The notes below the pieces were generated by a model, which did not search any database, was not told where the DNA came from, and saw only the letters and a program-made list of their open reading frames with translations. The position numbers were made by a program, and so were the translations under genes. 63,516 bases of DNA from JAYODZ01 sp965660195 (GTDB taxonomy: Bacteria > Pseudomonadota > Alphaproteobacteria > RS24), in NCBI GenBank assembly GCA_965660195.1, contig CBFHZM010000002.1, positions 1 to 63,516 of the forward strand. The letters run 5' to 3'. Below, in pieces: positions 1 to 8,164 of this stretch (its first letter is position 1; the number at the start of each line of letters is the position of its first letter).

Positions 1-435
1 GCGTAATTGCTTGCGCCCCTTAGCCCAGTCGGCAAAGGCGGCTCGCGATGTGATGAAGCGATCATCTGTAAGGATTTTGAGATCAATACATTGCAGCTCT
101 TGCATTACCTTCAGCAGGCGGTGCTCGCCTGGCTCGGTGGCGACGGCGGCACTGAGGCCGGTCTCAGCTTGTGCCCGGGACAGCATACTGGCGTAGTCAT
201 GGGGCGGTTTCTCATCGTAGCGGTAATAAATAACCGCATAGCCATCATCCTTTAAGGACCTTGCAAAGTGCCGCATGGCGGCAAATATCAGAAGAATTTT
301 TTGCTTATGGTGGCGGACATAGCTAGCTTCTTGCGGCATTTCCGCCATTACCACCACGTCGCCGCTTTGGTAATCGCGCAAGCTGGCAAGTGATTTCGAC
401 AGTTGATCGCCCAATATCGGGCGCAGAACTGGCAT
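1..435 (-). CDS. Cryptochrome/photolyase family protein (CryPro/COG3046 type), N-terminal part
   Basis: The reverse strand reads open from an ATG at 435 off the left edge of the window, giving 145 residues. The N-terminus MPVLRPILGDQLS and the later stretch DDRFITSRAAFADWAKGRKQ match the photolyase-related family of prokaryotic (6-4) photolyases and cryptochromes (COG3046). In that family the protein binds FAD and, in characterised members, an iron-sulfur cluster and a lumazine antenna. The flavin-binding C-terminal half lies outside the window, so activity cannot be judged. The start overlaps the stop of the upstream DUF2256 gene (TGATG), which implies translational coupling. Confidence 0.85.
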   Translation of the reverse strand, partial: MPVLRPILGDQLSKSLASLRDYQSGDVVVMAEMPQEASYVRHHKQKILLIFAAMRHFARSLKDDGYAVIYYRYDEKPPHDYASMLSRAQAETGLSAAVATEPGEHRLLKVMQELQCIDLKILTDDRFITSRAAFADWAKGRKQLR

Positions 436-578
436 CAGGCGGACCGCTTTCGCCGGCAACGCTCGGAGCAATAGCGCACGTCTTCCCAATTGCGAAGCCA
501 CTTGCGGCGCCAGAAAAAGGGCCTTTGGCACGCAGGGCAAATCTTTTGCGGCAGATCTGATTTGACCTTCATTTTCAT
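435..578 (-). CDS. DUF2256 domain-containing small zinc-ribbon-like protein
   Basis: A protein of about 47 residues with CPAC near the start and CSERC near the end, around the core RPFFWRRKWLRNWEDVRYC. This is the DUF2256 signature, and the two cysteine pairs suggest a bound zinc ion. The function is not known, but the family is commonly encoded beside COG3046 photolyases, as here, where its stop codon overlaps the photolyase start. I chose the ATG at 578 because the family usually starts just before this motif. An in-frame ATG at 629 would give 64 residues. Neither start has a clear ribosome binding site. Confidence 0.8.
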   Translation of the reverse strand: MKMKVKSDLPQKICPACQRPFFWRRKWLRNWEDVRYCSERCRRKRSA

Positions 579-677
579 GTTTTGTGATTTAGAGCGTTGA
601 AAAATATTTTCAATGTCGGCGTCTCGCATATTGAGCCAAGGGGGCGGGTCAGGCTATAGAAGAATAAGAGAAATATT

Positions 678-1979
678 ATGACCCTAAAGCGATCCATCCA
701 ATCGCGCTTTATGCGCTTTGTTGCTAGCCCTCAGTATCGACAGTTTAAACGCCGTTCGTCAGCCTTGAAACGTAAGCTGATGCGCGCCAACCCGACGGTG
801 CATTTTTTCTGTCAGCTCGATGATCCCTATAGTTATTTATTGGCGCAGCAGATGCTTGAGATAAAAAATCGCTACGCCATCGATCTCGAATTTCATTTGG
901 TACGTCAACCGAGTGATACCGCGGCGCCCGAGCGGGCTGCTCTGGAGGCCTATTCTCTTAAAGATGCCAAGGAGATAGCACCATTTTACAAGCTTAAATT
1001 TCCGGCTATATCGGAGAAGCCGTCGCATAATACCTATCAGATTGCGTTGCGGGCCCTTGTGGCGCAAGCGGGCTTAAATAAAGCAACCATCGAGATCATG
1101 GCGCAATATTGGGCCAATGACGCTCAAGGCCTAAAGAAAAAGCCGCTTTTTAGTGCCGGAGAGGTTGAAAGCCACTTGCAACACGATACCGAGCTTCGTG
1201 ATAGTTTAGGCCATTATCTTGGTGGGACCTTGTATTTTGAGAGCGAGTGGTACTGGGGCATTGACCGGCTTCCTTATCTTGAAGACCGCTTGACAGAGGC
1301 TAAGTTGAAAATGATCGGCGCGAAAAATGTCAGTCATTTCCAAAATCGGCCGACCTTTATGGCGAAGCCCGCCAAACGACGTCTAACTGTTGAATTTTAT
1401 CCCTCCATCCGCTCGCCCTACAGCTATTTGGCAATGCCGGAAATGATGGATCTCCCTAATCACTATCCTGTTAGTGTTGTATGGCGGCCAGTTATGCCCA
1501 TGGTTATGCGGGGTCTCCCTGTGCCGCCAAATAAGGGACTTTATATTATGCAGGACGCTAAGCGAGAGGCTGACCGCATTGGTGTTCCTTTTGGTAATAT
1601 TTGCGATCCTGTTGGTACGCCAGTTCGGCGTGGTTTTTCTTTATTCCCCTATGCCAATGCGTTGGGACGTGGGCCAGAATATTTACACGCCTTTTGCCAG
1701 CTTGCATGGTCCGAGGGGCGGGATATGAGCCGCGATCAAAACTTAAAATTAGCGATCGAACGTGCTGGTCTGGATTGGGGCGGCGTTGGCGAATATCTCG
1801 ATAACCCCGCGTGGGAAGACGAAATCGAGGCCAATCGCGTACAAGTCATGAAAAGTGGCCTGTGGGGGGTTCCAAGTTTTCGGCTTTTGGGCGCTCGTGG
1901 CCGCGAAATTTATACTGGCTGGGGGCGTGATCGTATCTGGTTATTGGCGCAATATATCCAAGACGCTCTCAGTGAATAA
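678..1979 (+). CDS. Tandem DsbA-like / 2-hydroxychromene-2-carboxylate isomerase-like protein
   Basis: This 433-residue protein has two copies of a DsbA/GST-kappa-type thioredoxin fold. The first begins near residue 40 (FFCQLDDPYSYL) and the second near residue 235 (FYPSIRSPYSYLAMPEM). The second copy has the D/RSPYSYL loop and the C-terminal SGLWGVPSF motif of 2-hydroxychromene-2-carboxylate isomerases. Neither copy has a CxxC disulfide motif, so glutathione- or CoA-dependent isomerase chemistry is more likely than thiol oxidation. There is no signal peptide, so it is probably cytoplasmic. The substrate is unknown. A hairpin at 1982-1999 follows the gene. Confidence 0.8.
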   Translation: MTLKRSIQSRFMRFVASPQYRQFKRRSSALKRKLMRANPTVHFFCQLDDPYSYLLAQQMLEIKNRYAIDLEFHLVRQPSDTAAPERAALEAYSLKDAKEIAPFYKLKFPAISEKPSHNTYQIALRALVAQAGLNKATIEIMAQYWANDAQGLKKKPLFSAGEVESHLQHDTELRDSLGHYLGGTLYFESEWYWGIDRLPYLEDRLTEAKLKMIGAKNVSHFQNRPTFMAKPAKRRLTVEFYPSIRSPYSYLAMPEMMDLPNHYPVSVVWRPVMPMVMRGLPVPPNKGLYIMQDAKREADRIGVPFGNICDPVGTPVRRGFSLFPYANALGRGPEYLHAFCQLAWSEGRDMSRDQNLKLAIERAGLDWGGVGEYLDNPAWEDEIEANRVQVMKSGLWGVPSFRLLGARGREIYTGWGRDRIWLLAQYIQDALSE

Positions 1980-1981
1980 GC

Positions 1982-1999
1982 GTGCAATTTAGCTTGCAC
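1982..1999 (+). terminator. Hairpin without U-tract after the DsbA-like gene
   Basis: GTGCAA and TTGCAC form a perfect 6-bp stem around a 6-nt loop two bases after the stop codon. There is no T-run, so it is at best a weak or factor-assisted terminator. Confidence 0.3.
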
Positions 2000-2058
2000 T
2001 CGAGCCAATATGTGCCAACATACGGCCAGTTTAACGACAGCTTCTAGGGAGACATGAC

Positions 2059-3489
2059 ATGGATAATTGTCTGAAATTTTATATTGATGGCCAATGGGTT
2101 GAACCAAGCGATCCAAAGCCGTTCGACGTGATCAACCCTGCCAATGAGCAGGTGATTGGCCAAATCATGATGGGCAATAAAGACGACGTCAACAAAGCTG
2201 TAGCCGCCGCAAAAAAAGCCTTTGCAAGTTTCTCCCAGACCACAGTGAAAGAGCGTTTAGACCTGATCGATGCCATTTTGGCCGCTTATGGCAAACGCTC
2301 AGAGGAAATTGCTGAGACGATTAGTAAAGAAATGGGTGCCCCGATGTGGCTCTCGAAAGCAGCGCAAGCCGCTATGGGAATGGCGCATCTTGGTAAAATT
2401 CGTGAAGTATTAGCAAGCTATGAATTTGAACGCGCCCAAGGTAGCACCATGATCCGCAAGGAGCCTGTTGGAGTGTGTGCTTTGATCACGCCTTGGAATT
2501 GGCCGATCAACCAGATCGCCTGCAAGGTCGCTCCGGCAATTGCCGCTGGTTGTACAATGGTTCTAAAACCATCGGAAGTCGCGCCGCTGAATGCCGCATT
2601 GTGGGCCGAAATTTTGGACGATGCGGGTGTTCCTGCCGGTGTTTTCAACCTCGTAAACGGTGATGGCCCAACAGTTGGGGAAACGCTGTCGTCGCACCCA
2701 GATATTGACATGGTGTCCTTTACCGGTTCGACGCGCGCCGGCACGCAGGTTGCGATTGCAGCCGCGCCAACGGTTAAGCGCGTCTGCCAAGAGTTGGGCG
2801 GTAAGTCGGCTAATATTATTCTCGATGATGCTGATTTCGAAAAATCGGTCGCGCACGGCGTACAGTCTTGCTTCATGAATTCGGGGCAGTCCTGTAATGC
2901 ACCGACGCGGATGCTGGTGCCTGCCAAGCGGCATGACGAAGTCGTACAAATCGCGAAAGCGGCGGCGGCAAAGGTTAAGGTGGGTGACCCCACAGCTGGG
3001 GACACAACCATTGGTCCCGTTGTCAGTGAAGTCCAATTCAACAAAATCCAAGGCTTAATCGAAAAAGCGATTGCAGAAGGCGCTGAGCTGGTTGCCGGTG
3101 GTCCAGGTAAGCCTGATGGTTTGAACGCTGGCTATTACGTCAAGCCGACAATCTTTGCTAATGTTACCAATGATATGACTATCGCTCGCGAAGAGGTTTT
3201 CGGGCCAGTCCTCTCGATTCTTAAATATGATAGTGAAGAAGAAGCCATCGAGATCGCCAATGATACGGTTTACGGCCTGTCAGGCTATGTGCAGTCGGGC
3301 GATGTCGAGCACGCGCGTCGTGTGGCTTCGCAACTACGCACTGGTAATGTCCATCTGAACGGTGCAGGCCCCGATTTGGGGGCGCCTTTTGGAGGCTATA
3401 AACAGTCGGGTAATGGTCGCGAATGGGGCGAATATGGCTTCGAGGATTTTCTTGAAACCAAAGCCGTCCTCGGATATGCCGCTGAATAA
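2059..3489 (+). CDS. NAD(P)+-dependent aldehyde dehydrogenase family protein
   Basis: Full-length (476 residues) ALDH superfamily enzyme that oxidises an aldehyde to a carboxylate with NAD(P)+. The key residues are present: the PWNWP motif with Asn147, Glu245 in QELGGKS, and the catalytic Cys279 in GQSCNAPTR. The EEVFGPV motif is near residue 380. AGGGAG lies upstream of the ATG at 2059. The gene opens a same-strand block with a crotonase and isovaleryl-CoA dehydrogenase. This suggests a role in degrading branched-chain or short aliphatic compounds, but the substrate cannot be read from the sequence. Confidence 0.9.
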   Translation: MDNCLKFYIDGQWVEPSDPKPFDVINPANEQVIGQIMMGNKDDVNKAVAAAKKAFASFSQTTVKERLDLIDAILAAYGKRSEEIAETISKEMGAPMWLSKAAQAAMGMAHLGKIREVLASYEFERAQGSTMIRKEPVGVCALITPWNWPINQIACKVAPAIAAGCTMVLKPSEVAPLNAALWAEILDDAGVPAGVFNLVNGDGPTVGETLSSHPDIDMVSFTGSTRAGTQVAIAAAPTVKRVCQELGGKSANIILDDADFEKSVAHGVQSCFMNSGQSCNAPTRMLVPAKRHDEVVQIAKAAAAKVKVGDPTAGDTTIGPVVSEVQFNKIQGLIEKAIAEGAELVAGGPGKPDGLNAGYYVKPTIFANVTNDMTIAREEVFGPVLSILKYDSEEEAIEIANDTVYGLSGYVQSGDVEHARRVASQLRTGNVHLNGAGPDLGAPFGGYKQSGNGREWGEYGFEDFLETKAVLGYAAE

Positions 3490-3526
3490 GGGGTATGGGC
3501 ACTTGGCGGCCCATATATAGATCGAG

Positions 3527-4288
3527 GTGTCAACGGTACACTATAATGTGCGAGATAACATCGCGACAATCACCATCGATCGGCCAGAGGCGCGCAATGC
3601 GTTGAATACACAGACGCGTGAGCTGCTCGGGCTAGCCTTTGAGCGGTTCTCACAAGATGATGCGGCGCTTGTTGCGATATTGACGGCAACTGGCGACCGT
3701 GTCTTTTGTGCCGGTGGCGATCTGAAGGAAATGTCGGACATGCAGCTTAAAGTGCCGCCGCCCGATTTTATTCCCTATTGGAACCGAACCGTCCATACAG
3801 ATAAGCCCGTGATCGTGGCGGTCAATGGCCACGCTTTTGCTGGCGGTTTTTTGCTAACGCAAATGTGCGATCTGTGTATTGCCGCAGAACATGCAACTTT
3901 CGCGATCACTGAGGCCAAACGTGGGCGCGGCGCGCCGTGGGCGGGACCTTTACCGTGGCTAATCCCGCCGCGCATTGCCATGGAGCTCTTGCTCACGGCT
4001 GAGCCTATGACGGCGGCACGCGCTTATGATATTGGCCTTGTCAATAAAGTTGTGCCAGCTGAGGCGCTGCAAGATGCGGCTTGGGAAATGGCCAGGGGGA
4101 TTGCGGAAAATGCGCCTTTGTCGGTGCGTGCGGGTAAGCGCATGGTTTATGACGTCGCCAAAGAGGCTTGGGATCGATCCCTTGAAATCGGCGAGACGCT
4201 GTTTGAGCCTGTCTATCTGAGTGATGACGCGCAAGAGGGACCTCTGGCTTTCAAGGAGAAGCGCAAACCCAACTGGACCGGTACCTAA
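3527..4288 (+). CDS. Enoyl-CoA hydratase/isomerase (crotonase) family protein
   Basis: 253-residue crotonase-fold protein that starts at GTG 3527. The oxyanion-hole region CAGGDLKEM (61-69) and the NGHAFAGG segment (100-107) are typical. Of the two glutamates used by classical enoyl-CoA hydratases, the first position (in GGGCE) is Leu109 here, while the second is kept (Glu129 in ITEAKRG). Simple hydratase activity is therefore uncertain; isomerase, hydrolase or another crotonase reaction is possible. It lies 37 bp after the aldehyde dehydrogenase and 33 bp before isovaleryl-CoA dehydrogenase, probably in one operon. Confidence 0.85.
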   Translation: MSTVHYNVRDNIATITIDRPEARNALNTQTRELLGLAFERFSQDDAALVAILTATGDRVFCAGGDLKEMSDMQLKVPPPDFIPYWNRTVHTDKPVIVAVNGHAFAGGFLLTQMCDLCIAAEHATFAITEAKRGRGAPWAGPLPWLIPPRIAMELLLTAEPMTAARAYDIGLVNKVVPAEALQDAAWEMARGIAENAPLSVRAGKRMVYDVAKEAWDRSLEIGETLFEPVYLSDDAQEGPLAFKEKRKPNWTGT

Positions 4289-4321
4289 GTCTAAAACAAG
4301 AATAATGGAGAGAGGACAACG

Positions 4322-5494
4322 ATGATTTCGAACACCTATCCAATGCTGGATTTTAATCTGGGCGAAGATATTCGAATGTTACGAGATAGCATCCGAAGCT
4401 TTGTGGCGAGCGAGTTAGAGCCACGCGCGAGCTCGATCGATCGCGATGATAAGTTCCCACGCGATCTTTGGCAGCGATTAGGCGATCTCGGCGTGCATGG
4501 CATTACTGTTTCGGAGGACTATGGCGGTGTACCGATGGGGTATACGGCGCAAGCTATTGTGCTTGAGGAAATTAGCCGCGCCTCCGCCTCGGTTGGGCTG
4601 TCCTATGGCGCGCATTCAAATTTATGCATCAATCAAATCTACCGCTGGGGCAATGAGGCGCAAAAGCAAGCTTACTTACCGAAACTGATTTCTGGCGAGC
4701 ATCTCGGGGCATTGGCGATGTCTGAACCGGGCGCTGGGTCGGATGTGGTATCGATGAAATTGCGCGCCGAGGATCGCGGCGATCACTTTGTATTAAATGG
4801 CAGCAAAATGTGGATCACAAATGGTCCGTCTGCCGACACATTGGTGGTTTATGCTAAGACCCAAGCCGACGCTGGCCCGCGCGGCATCACGGCTTTCTTG
4901 ATTGAAAAAAGTTTCAAAGGTTTTTCTTGCGCGCAAAAGTTAGACAAGCTGGGTATGCGGGGTTCAGAAACTGGCGAGCTGGTGTTTGAGAACTGTGAGG
5001 TTCCGAAGGAAAATATTCTCGGGCCGCTTAATGAAGGCGTTAAGGTTCTCATGAGCGGCTTGGATTATGAACGTGCCGTCTTGGCGGCTGGCCCCGTTGG
5101 TATTATGCAAGCCTGCCTCGATTTGGTGGCCGATTATGTGCACCAGCGTGAACAATTTGGTCAAGCAATCGGCACATTTCAGCTGGTGCAAGGCAAGGTA
5201 GCGGATATGTATACCAAGCTCTCAGCCAGCCGAGCTTATGTCTACGCCGTCAACCAGGCCTGCGATCGCGGTGAGACAACGCGCAAGGATGCGGCGGCTG
5301 CGATCTTATTTGCGGCAGAAAATGCCACCCAATGCGCACTTGATGCGATCCAATTGCTGGGCGGCAATGGCTATATCAATGACAATCCATGTGGGCGTTA
5401 TTTGCGCGATGCCAAACTTTATGAAATTGGCGCTGGCACCTCGGAAATTCGCCGTATGCTGATTGGTCGGGAATTGTTTGCCGAGACTGCTTAA
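4322..5494 (+). CDS. ivd: Isovaleryl-CoA dehydrogenase
   Basis: 390-residue acyl-CoA dehydrogenase that converts isovaleryl-CoA to 3-methylcrotonyl-CoA in leucine breakdown, using FAD and passing electrons to electron-transfer flavoprotein. The FAD-binding segment MSEPGAGSDV is at about 133-142. Glu250 in SGLDYERAVLA is at the unusual catalytic-base position typical of isovaleryl-CoA dehydrogenases rather than other acyl-CoA dehydrogenases. LLGGNGYI and the C-terminal IGAGTSEIRRMLIGRE are also present. GGAGAG precedes the ATG. The usual methylcrotonyl-CoA carboxylase partners are not in the window. The stop overlaps tail-to-tail with the convergent permease gene. Confidence 0.88.
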   Translation: MISNTYPMLDFNLGEDIRMLRDSIRSFVASELEPRASSIDRDDKFPRDLWQRLGDLGVHGITVSEDYGGVPMGYTAQAIVLEEISRASASVGLSYGAHSNLCINQIYRWGNEAQKQAYLPKLISGEHLGALAMSEPGAGSDVVSMKLRAEDRGDHFVLNGSKMWITNGPSADTLVVYAKTQADAGPRGITAFLIEKSFKGFSCAQKLDKLGMRGSETGELVFENCEVPKENILGPLNEGVKVLMSGLDYERAVLAAGPVGIMQACLDLVADYVHQREQFGQAIGTFQLVQGKVADMYTKLSASRAYVYAVNQACDRGETTRKDAAAAILFAAENATQCALDAIQLLGGNGYINDNPCGRYLRDAKLYEIGAGTSEIRRMLIGRELFAETA

Positions 5495-7095
5495 GCGCGT
5501 GATTTTTGCCGCAACCGATCGAAAAGCTGGAGCATAATAAAAATCGGAATGAGGCCGACAGCAACGATGGTGAGGGCCGGCAGTGCGGCTTGCTCAAACT
5601 GGCCGAGAGAGGCTTGCGTGTAGACTTGTGTCGATAATGTCTCGAAATTAAACGGCCGAAGGATTAAAGTCGCGGGCAGTTCCTTCATCGCGTCGACAAA
5701 GACCAAAAGCAACGCAGCGATCAAGGGCGCACGCATGAGCTGGCTATGAAGGCGTGTTAAAACAGAGCGCCGCGATGCGCCGAGCGAACGGGCAGCAAGG
5801 TCAAGATTGCGTGGAATACGGTCAAACCCATCATCAATGGTGCCATAGGCAAGCGAGAGAAACCTAACACAATAGGCGTAAAGCAGGCCGAAAATGGTAC
5901 CGGTCAAAATAATACTCCCATTTGTGAGGTGAGTGAGGCGCGTGAGAACGATCAAAAGGCCAAGCCCCAGAACCGTCCCTGGGATGGCATAACCGATGGC
6001 GGCGAGCCGCGCTAGGCGCCCACGCCCCTCGGGGATCGCTGAGCGACGCGCATAGGCCAAAAATACAGCTATAAATAGGGTGAAAAGGGCAGCTGAGATC
6101 GCTAGAGAGAGGCTATTGCCGGCAGCGCGCAATGTAACAATGTCGGGGGCGTGGGCGTTCGATAGCAAAATGCCAATCGGGATGACAAATCCGATAATAA
6201 TCGGTAAAGCGCAAAGTAGGCAGATAGACCATCGGGCCAAGGGTGTGAGATCGAAGCGCCGGATAGATCGGTTGCGTAGGCGGCTTGATTGGAAGCTACC
6301 CATTTTTCGCAAACTATGTTCGACAATGACCAAGAGAGCGACAATGCTGAGCATAGCGAGCGCCAGTTGCGCCGCACCAGCGAGCGATCCGCGATTGATC
6401 CAAGTGCTGTAAATACCTGTGGTTAGGGTTTGCACGCCTAGATGCTCAACCGCGCCAATATCATTCAAACACTCCATCACAGCGAGCAGAACACCGAGCG
6501 CGATGGCTGGTCGTGATAAAGGCAGAGCAACGCGCCAAAAGCATTGTTTCGGTGATAGGCCGAGGAGGCGGGCATTTTCAATCAGTCCCGTCGACTGTTG
6601 AATAAAGCTGGTACGCGCCGAGAGGTAGACATAGGGGTAGAGAACAAAGCTCAAAATAAGTATCGCGCCACCGATCGAGTGGATATCGGGATATGCCTCA
6701 AGCGGCAACCATTTGCGCCACAGCGTAAAAACAGGGCCTGCATAATCGAGCAGGTCGGTATAGCAATAAGCCGCAATGTAAGTTGGTAAAGCCAAGGGTA
6801 AGAGCATTGCCCAGAGCAAAATATTGCGTCCTGGAAAGTTGAAGAATGTGATGAACCAGGCAGTCATAGTACCAATAAAAGCGGTGATGAGCGCCACGCC
6901 CAGTGTTAAAGCCAACGTCGTGAGAACGTAACGCGGCAAGACGGTTTGCAGCATGCTGGGCCAGATAGTGCTGCTATCGCCCAGCGCCAGCAAGCTCAAG
7001 CCCAATATTGGCATTAATACCAATAGGCAGGTGACGACAGCACCGAGGCGCCAACCATCAATAATAGACTGGGCGATCGGAACAACGCGGAACAT
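5491..7095 (-). CDS. Iron(III)-type ABC transporter permease, two fused permease domains
   Basis: 534-residue inner-membrane protein of the FbpB/SfuB (ThiP-like, COG1178) family. It contains two binding-protein-dependent permease domains of about six helices each, with the conserved loops LPLSRPAIALGVLLAVMEC in the first half and LHSQLMRAPLIAALLLVFVD in the second. Such proteins form the whole channel for Fe3+ import. Neither the periplasmic binding protein nor the ATPase is adjacent, so they must be elsewhere or shared. A Fur-like palindrome lies 15 bp upstream of the start, which supports iron regulation. Thiamine or another substrate remains possible. Confidence 0.85.
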   Translation of the reverse strand: MFRVVPIAQSIIDGWRLGAVVTCLLVLMPILGLSLLALGDSSTIWPSMLQTVLPRYVLTTLALTLGVALITAFIGTMTAWFITFFNFPGRNILLWAMLLPLALPTYIAAYCYTDLLDYAGPVFTLWRKWLPLEAYPDIHSIGGAILILSFVLYPYVYLSARTSFIQQSTGLIENARLLGLSPKQCFWRVALPLSRPAIALGVLLAVMECLNDIGAVEHLGVQTLTTGIYSTWINRGSLAGAAQLALAMLSIVALLVIVEHSLRKMGSFQSSRLRNRSIRRFDLTPLARWSICLLCALPIIIGFVIPIGILLSNAHAPDIVTLRAAGNSLSLAISAALFTLFIAVFLAYARRSAIPEGRGRLARLAAIGYAIPGTVLGLGLLIVLTRLTHLTNGSIILTGTIFGLLYAYCVRFLSLAYGTIDDGFDRIPRNLDLAARSLGASRRSVLTRLHSQLMRAPLIAALLLVFVDAMKELPATLILRPFNFETLSTQVYTQASLGQFEQAALPALTIVAVGLIPIFIMLQLFDRLRQKSRA

Positions 7096-7109
7096 TATAA
7101 TTCTGCTTA

Positions 7110-7126
7110 TTGCAAATCATTCGCAA
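7110..7126 (-). promoter_or_regulatory. Fur-like palindromic operator
   Basis: TTGCAAATCATTCGCAA is a 17-bp near-perfect palindrome (7 of 8 half-site positions match around a central base). It resembles iron-responsive Fur-family boxes with an AATnATT core. It lies immediately upstream of the iron-type ABC permease, where a repressor would block transcription. No binding data; this is inferred from symmetry and context. Confidence 0.55.
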
Positions 7127-7269
7127 CTCTTACGCTGATCAACCAGTGTGGTCAAGCGCTAGCGGTGCACGACTTGTCGCGGACAAATGCCGCTACAGGC
7201 TTGAGTTTTTTATAAAAGGGAAGTACTTTCCGCTCCAGAGACACCGTATTTGCGGTGTTGTCGAGATGG

Positions 7270-7346
7270 GCAGCCTTAGCTCAGATGGTTAGAGCGCTTG
7301 ATTGTGGATCAAGAGGTCCCCCGTTCAATTCGGGGAGGCTGTACCA
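7270..7346 (+). tRNA. tRNA-His (GTG)
   Basis: A complete cloverleaf with encoded CCA. The acceptor 7270-7276 pairs with 7336-7342 and the anticodon stem CTTGA/TCAAG encloses loop TTGTGGA with anticodon GTG at 7304-7306. The T-arm is CCCCG/TTCAATT/CGGGG. The discriminator is A73 and the first pair is G1:U72, not the usual bacterial G-1:C73. This matches the known loss of the G-1 identity element in many alphaproteobacteria. A 6-bp hairpin (ACACCG/CGGTGT, 7240-7258) lies just upstream. Confidence 0.96.
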
Positions 7347-7385
7347 TGTCCCCCATTTTACCCCGAAACTGCAATTAAGCAGCGT

Positions 7386-8141
7386 TCAAGCGTCCTCCAT
7401 CCCTCTGACATTGGTCGTATTCAGAAGCTGACGACGGGCGCGCCAATCGGGCAGGTAGTGATCCATAATTTTGTAAAAGCGCGTGTCATGCGCTGGCTCA
7501 AAAAAATGCGCCATTTCATGCACGAGAACATATTCTAGGCAGTTTGGCGGATATTTTGCGAGTTCCGAGTTCAAACGAATATGACCTTCGTTGATAAAAC
7601 AGGTGCCCCAGCGCGACTTCATGCTGCGATAGGATAAATGCAAAACCTCCACCTCCATCCGCTCCTGCCAGTGAGGACGCAATTGCGCGACGGTGCGTTG
7701 GGTTTCGTCGAGATACCAGTTCTTAAGCCGTTTTTCGCGCGCCTCTCTGGTCTCGGGCGCTGCCGATATAGGGAAAAACAAATGCGTTAGGTCATAATCA
7801 ATGTGCCGCCAATGGGGACGACCTTTAGTTGGCAAAAAGGGCTGAAGAATCAGTGGCCGGCCCCAGACATAATGCACCTCGCCGGCTTTCATTCGCGGCG
7901 GTTTGACCGGCTGGACATTGCGCATTTTTGCCAGATTTTCCAGCAACCACTGGCGCTTGCTCTCCATAAAACGGGCGATCTCTGCCTGGCTGACGCGACG
8001 GGGTGCCGAGATATAGACAATATCGTTGCCCGGCTTGAGGCGCATATTAATATTGCGGACTGGCTTATAGGTTATTTCTGTCTCGAATCCGGCCAGTAGT
8101 TTTTTCTGCTTCAGGTCGCTTTGCTTCCGCCTCATAAACAC
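7386..8141 (-). CDS. YgjP-like (DUF45, M48-type) zinc metallopeptidase domain protein
   Basis: 251-residue protein whose C-terminal half has the zinc-binding HEMAHF motif (HExxH) followed by EPAHDTRFYKIMDHYLPDW. The SRWGTCFINEGHIRLN segment before it is also typical of the DUF45/YgjP family. Physiological substrates of the family are not established. GTG 8141 has GGAG at good spacing; an ATG two codons later is the alternative. It is the third gene after prpE and the CoA-transferase, 23 bp behind the latter, so probably cotranscribed without an obvious functional link. Confidence 0.85.
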   Translation of the reverse strand: MFMRRKQSDLKQKKLLAGFETEITYKPVRNINMRLKPGNDIVYISAPRRVSQAEIARFMESKRQWLLENLAKMRNVQPVKPPRMKAGEVHYVWGRPLILQPFLPTKGRPHWRHIDYDLTHLFFPISAAPETREAREKRLKNWYLDETQRTVAQLRPHWQERMEVEVLHLSYRSMKSRWGTCFINEGHIRLNSELAKYPPNCLEYVLVHEMAHFFEPAHDTRFYKIMDHYLPDWRARRQLLNTTNVRGMEDA

Positions 8142-8164
8142 CTGTGTAACTCCTTGATCGGACC

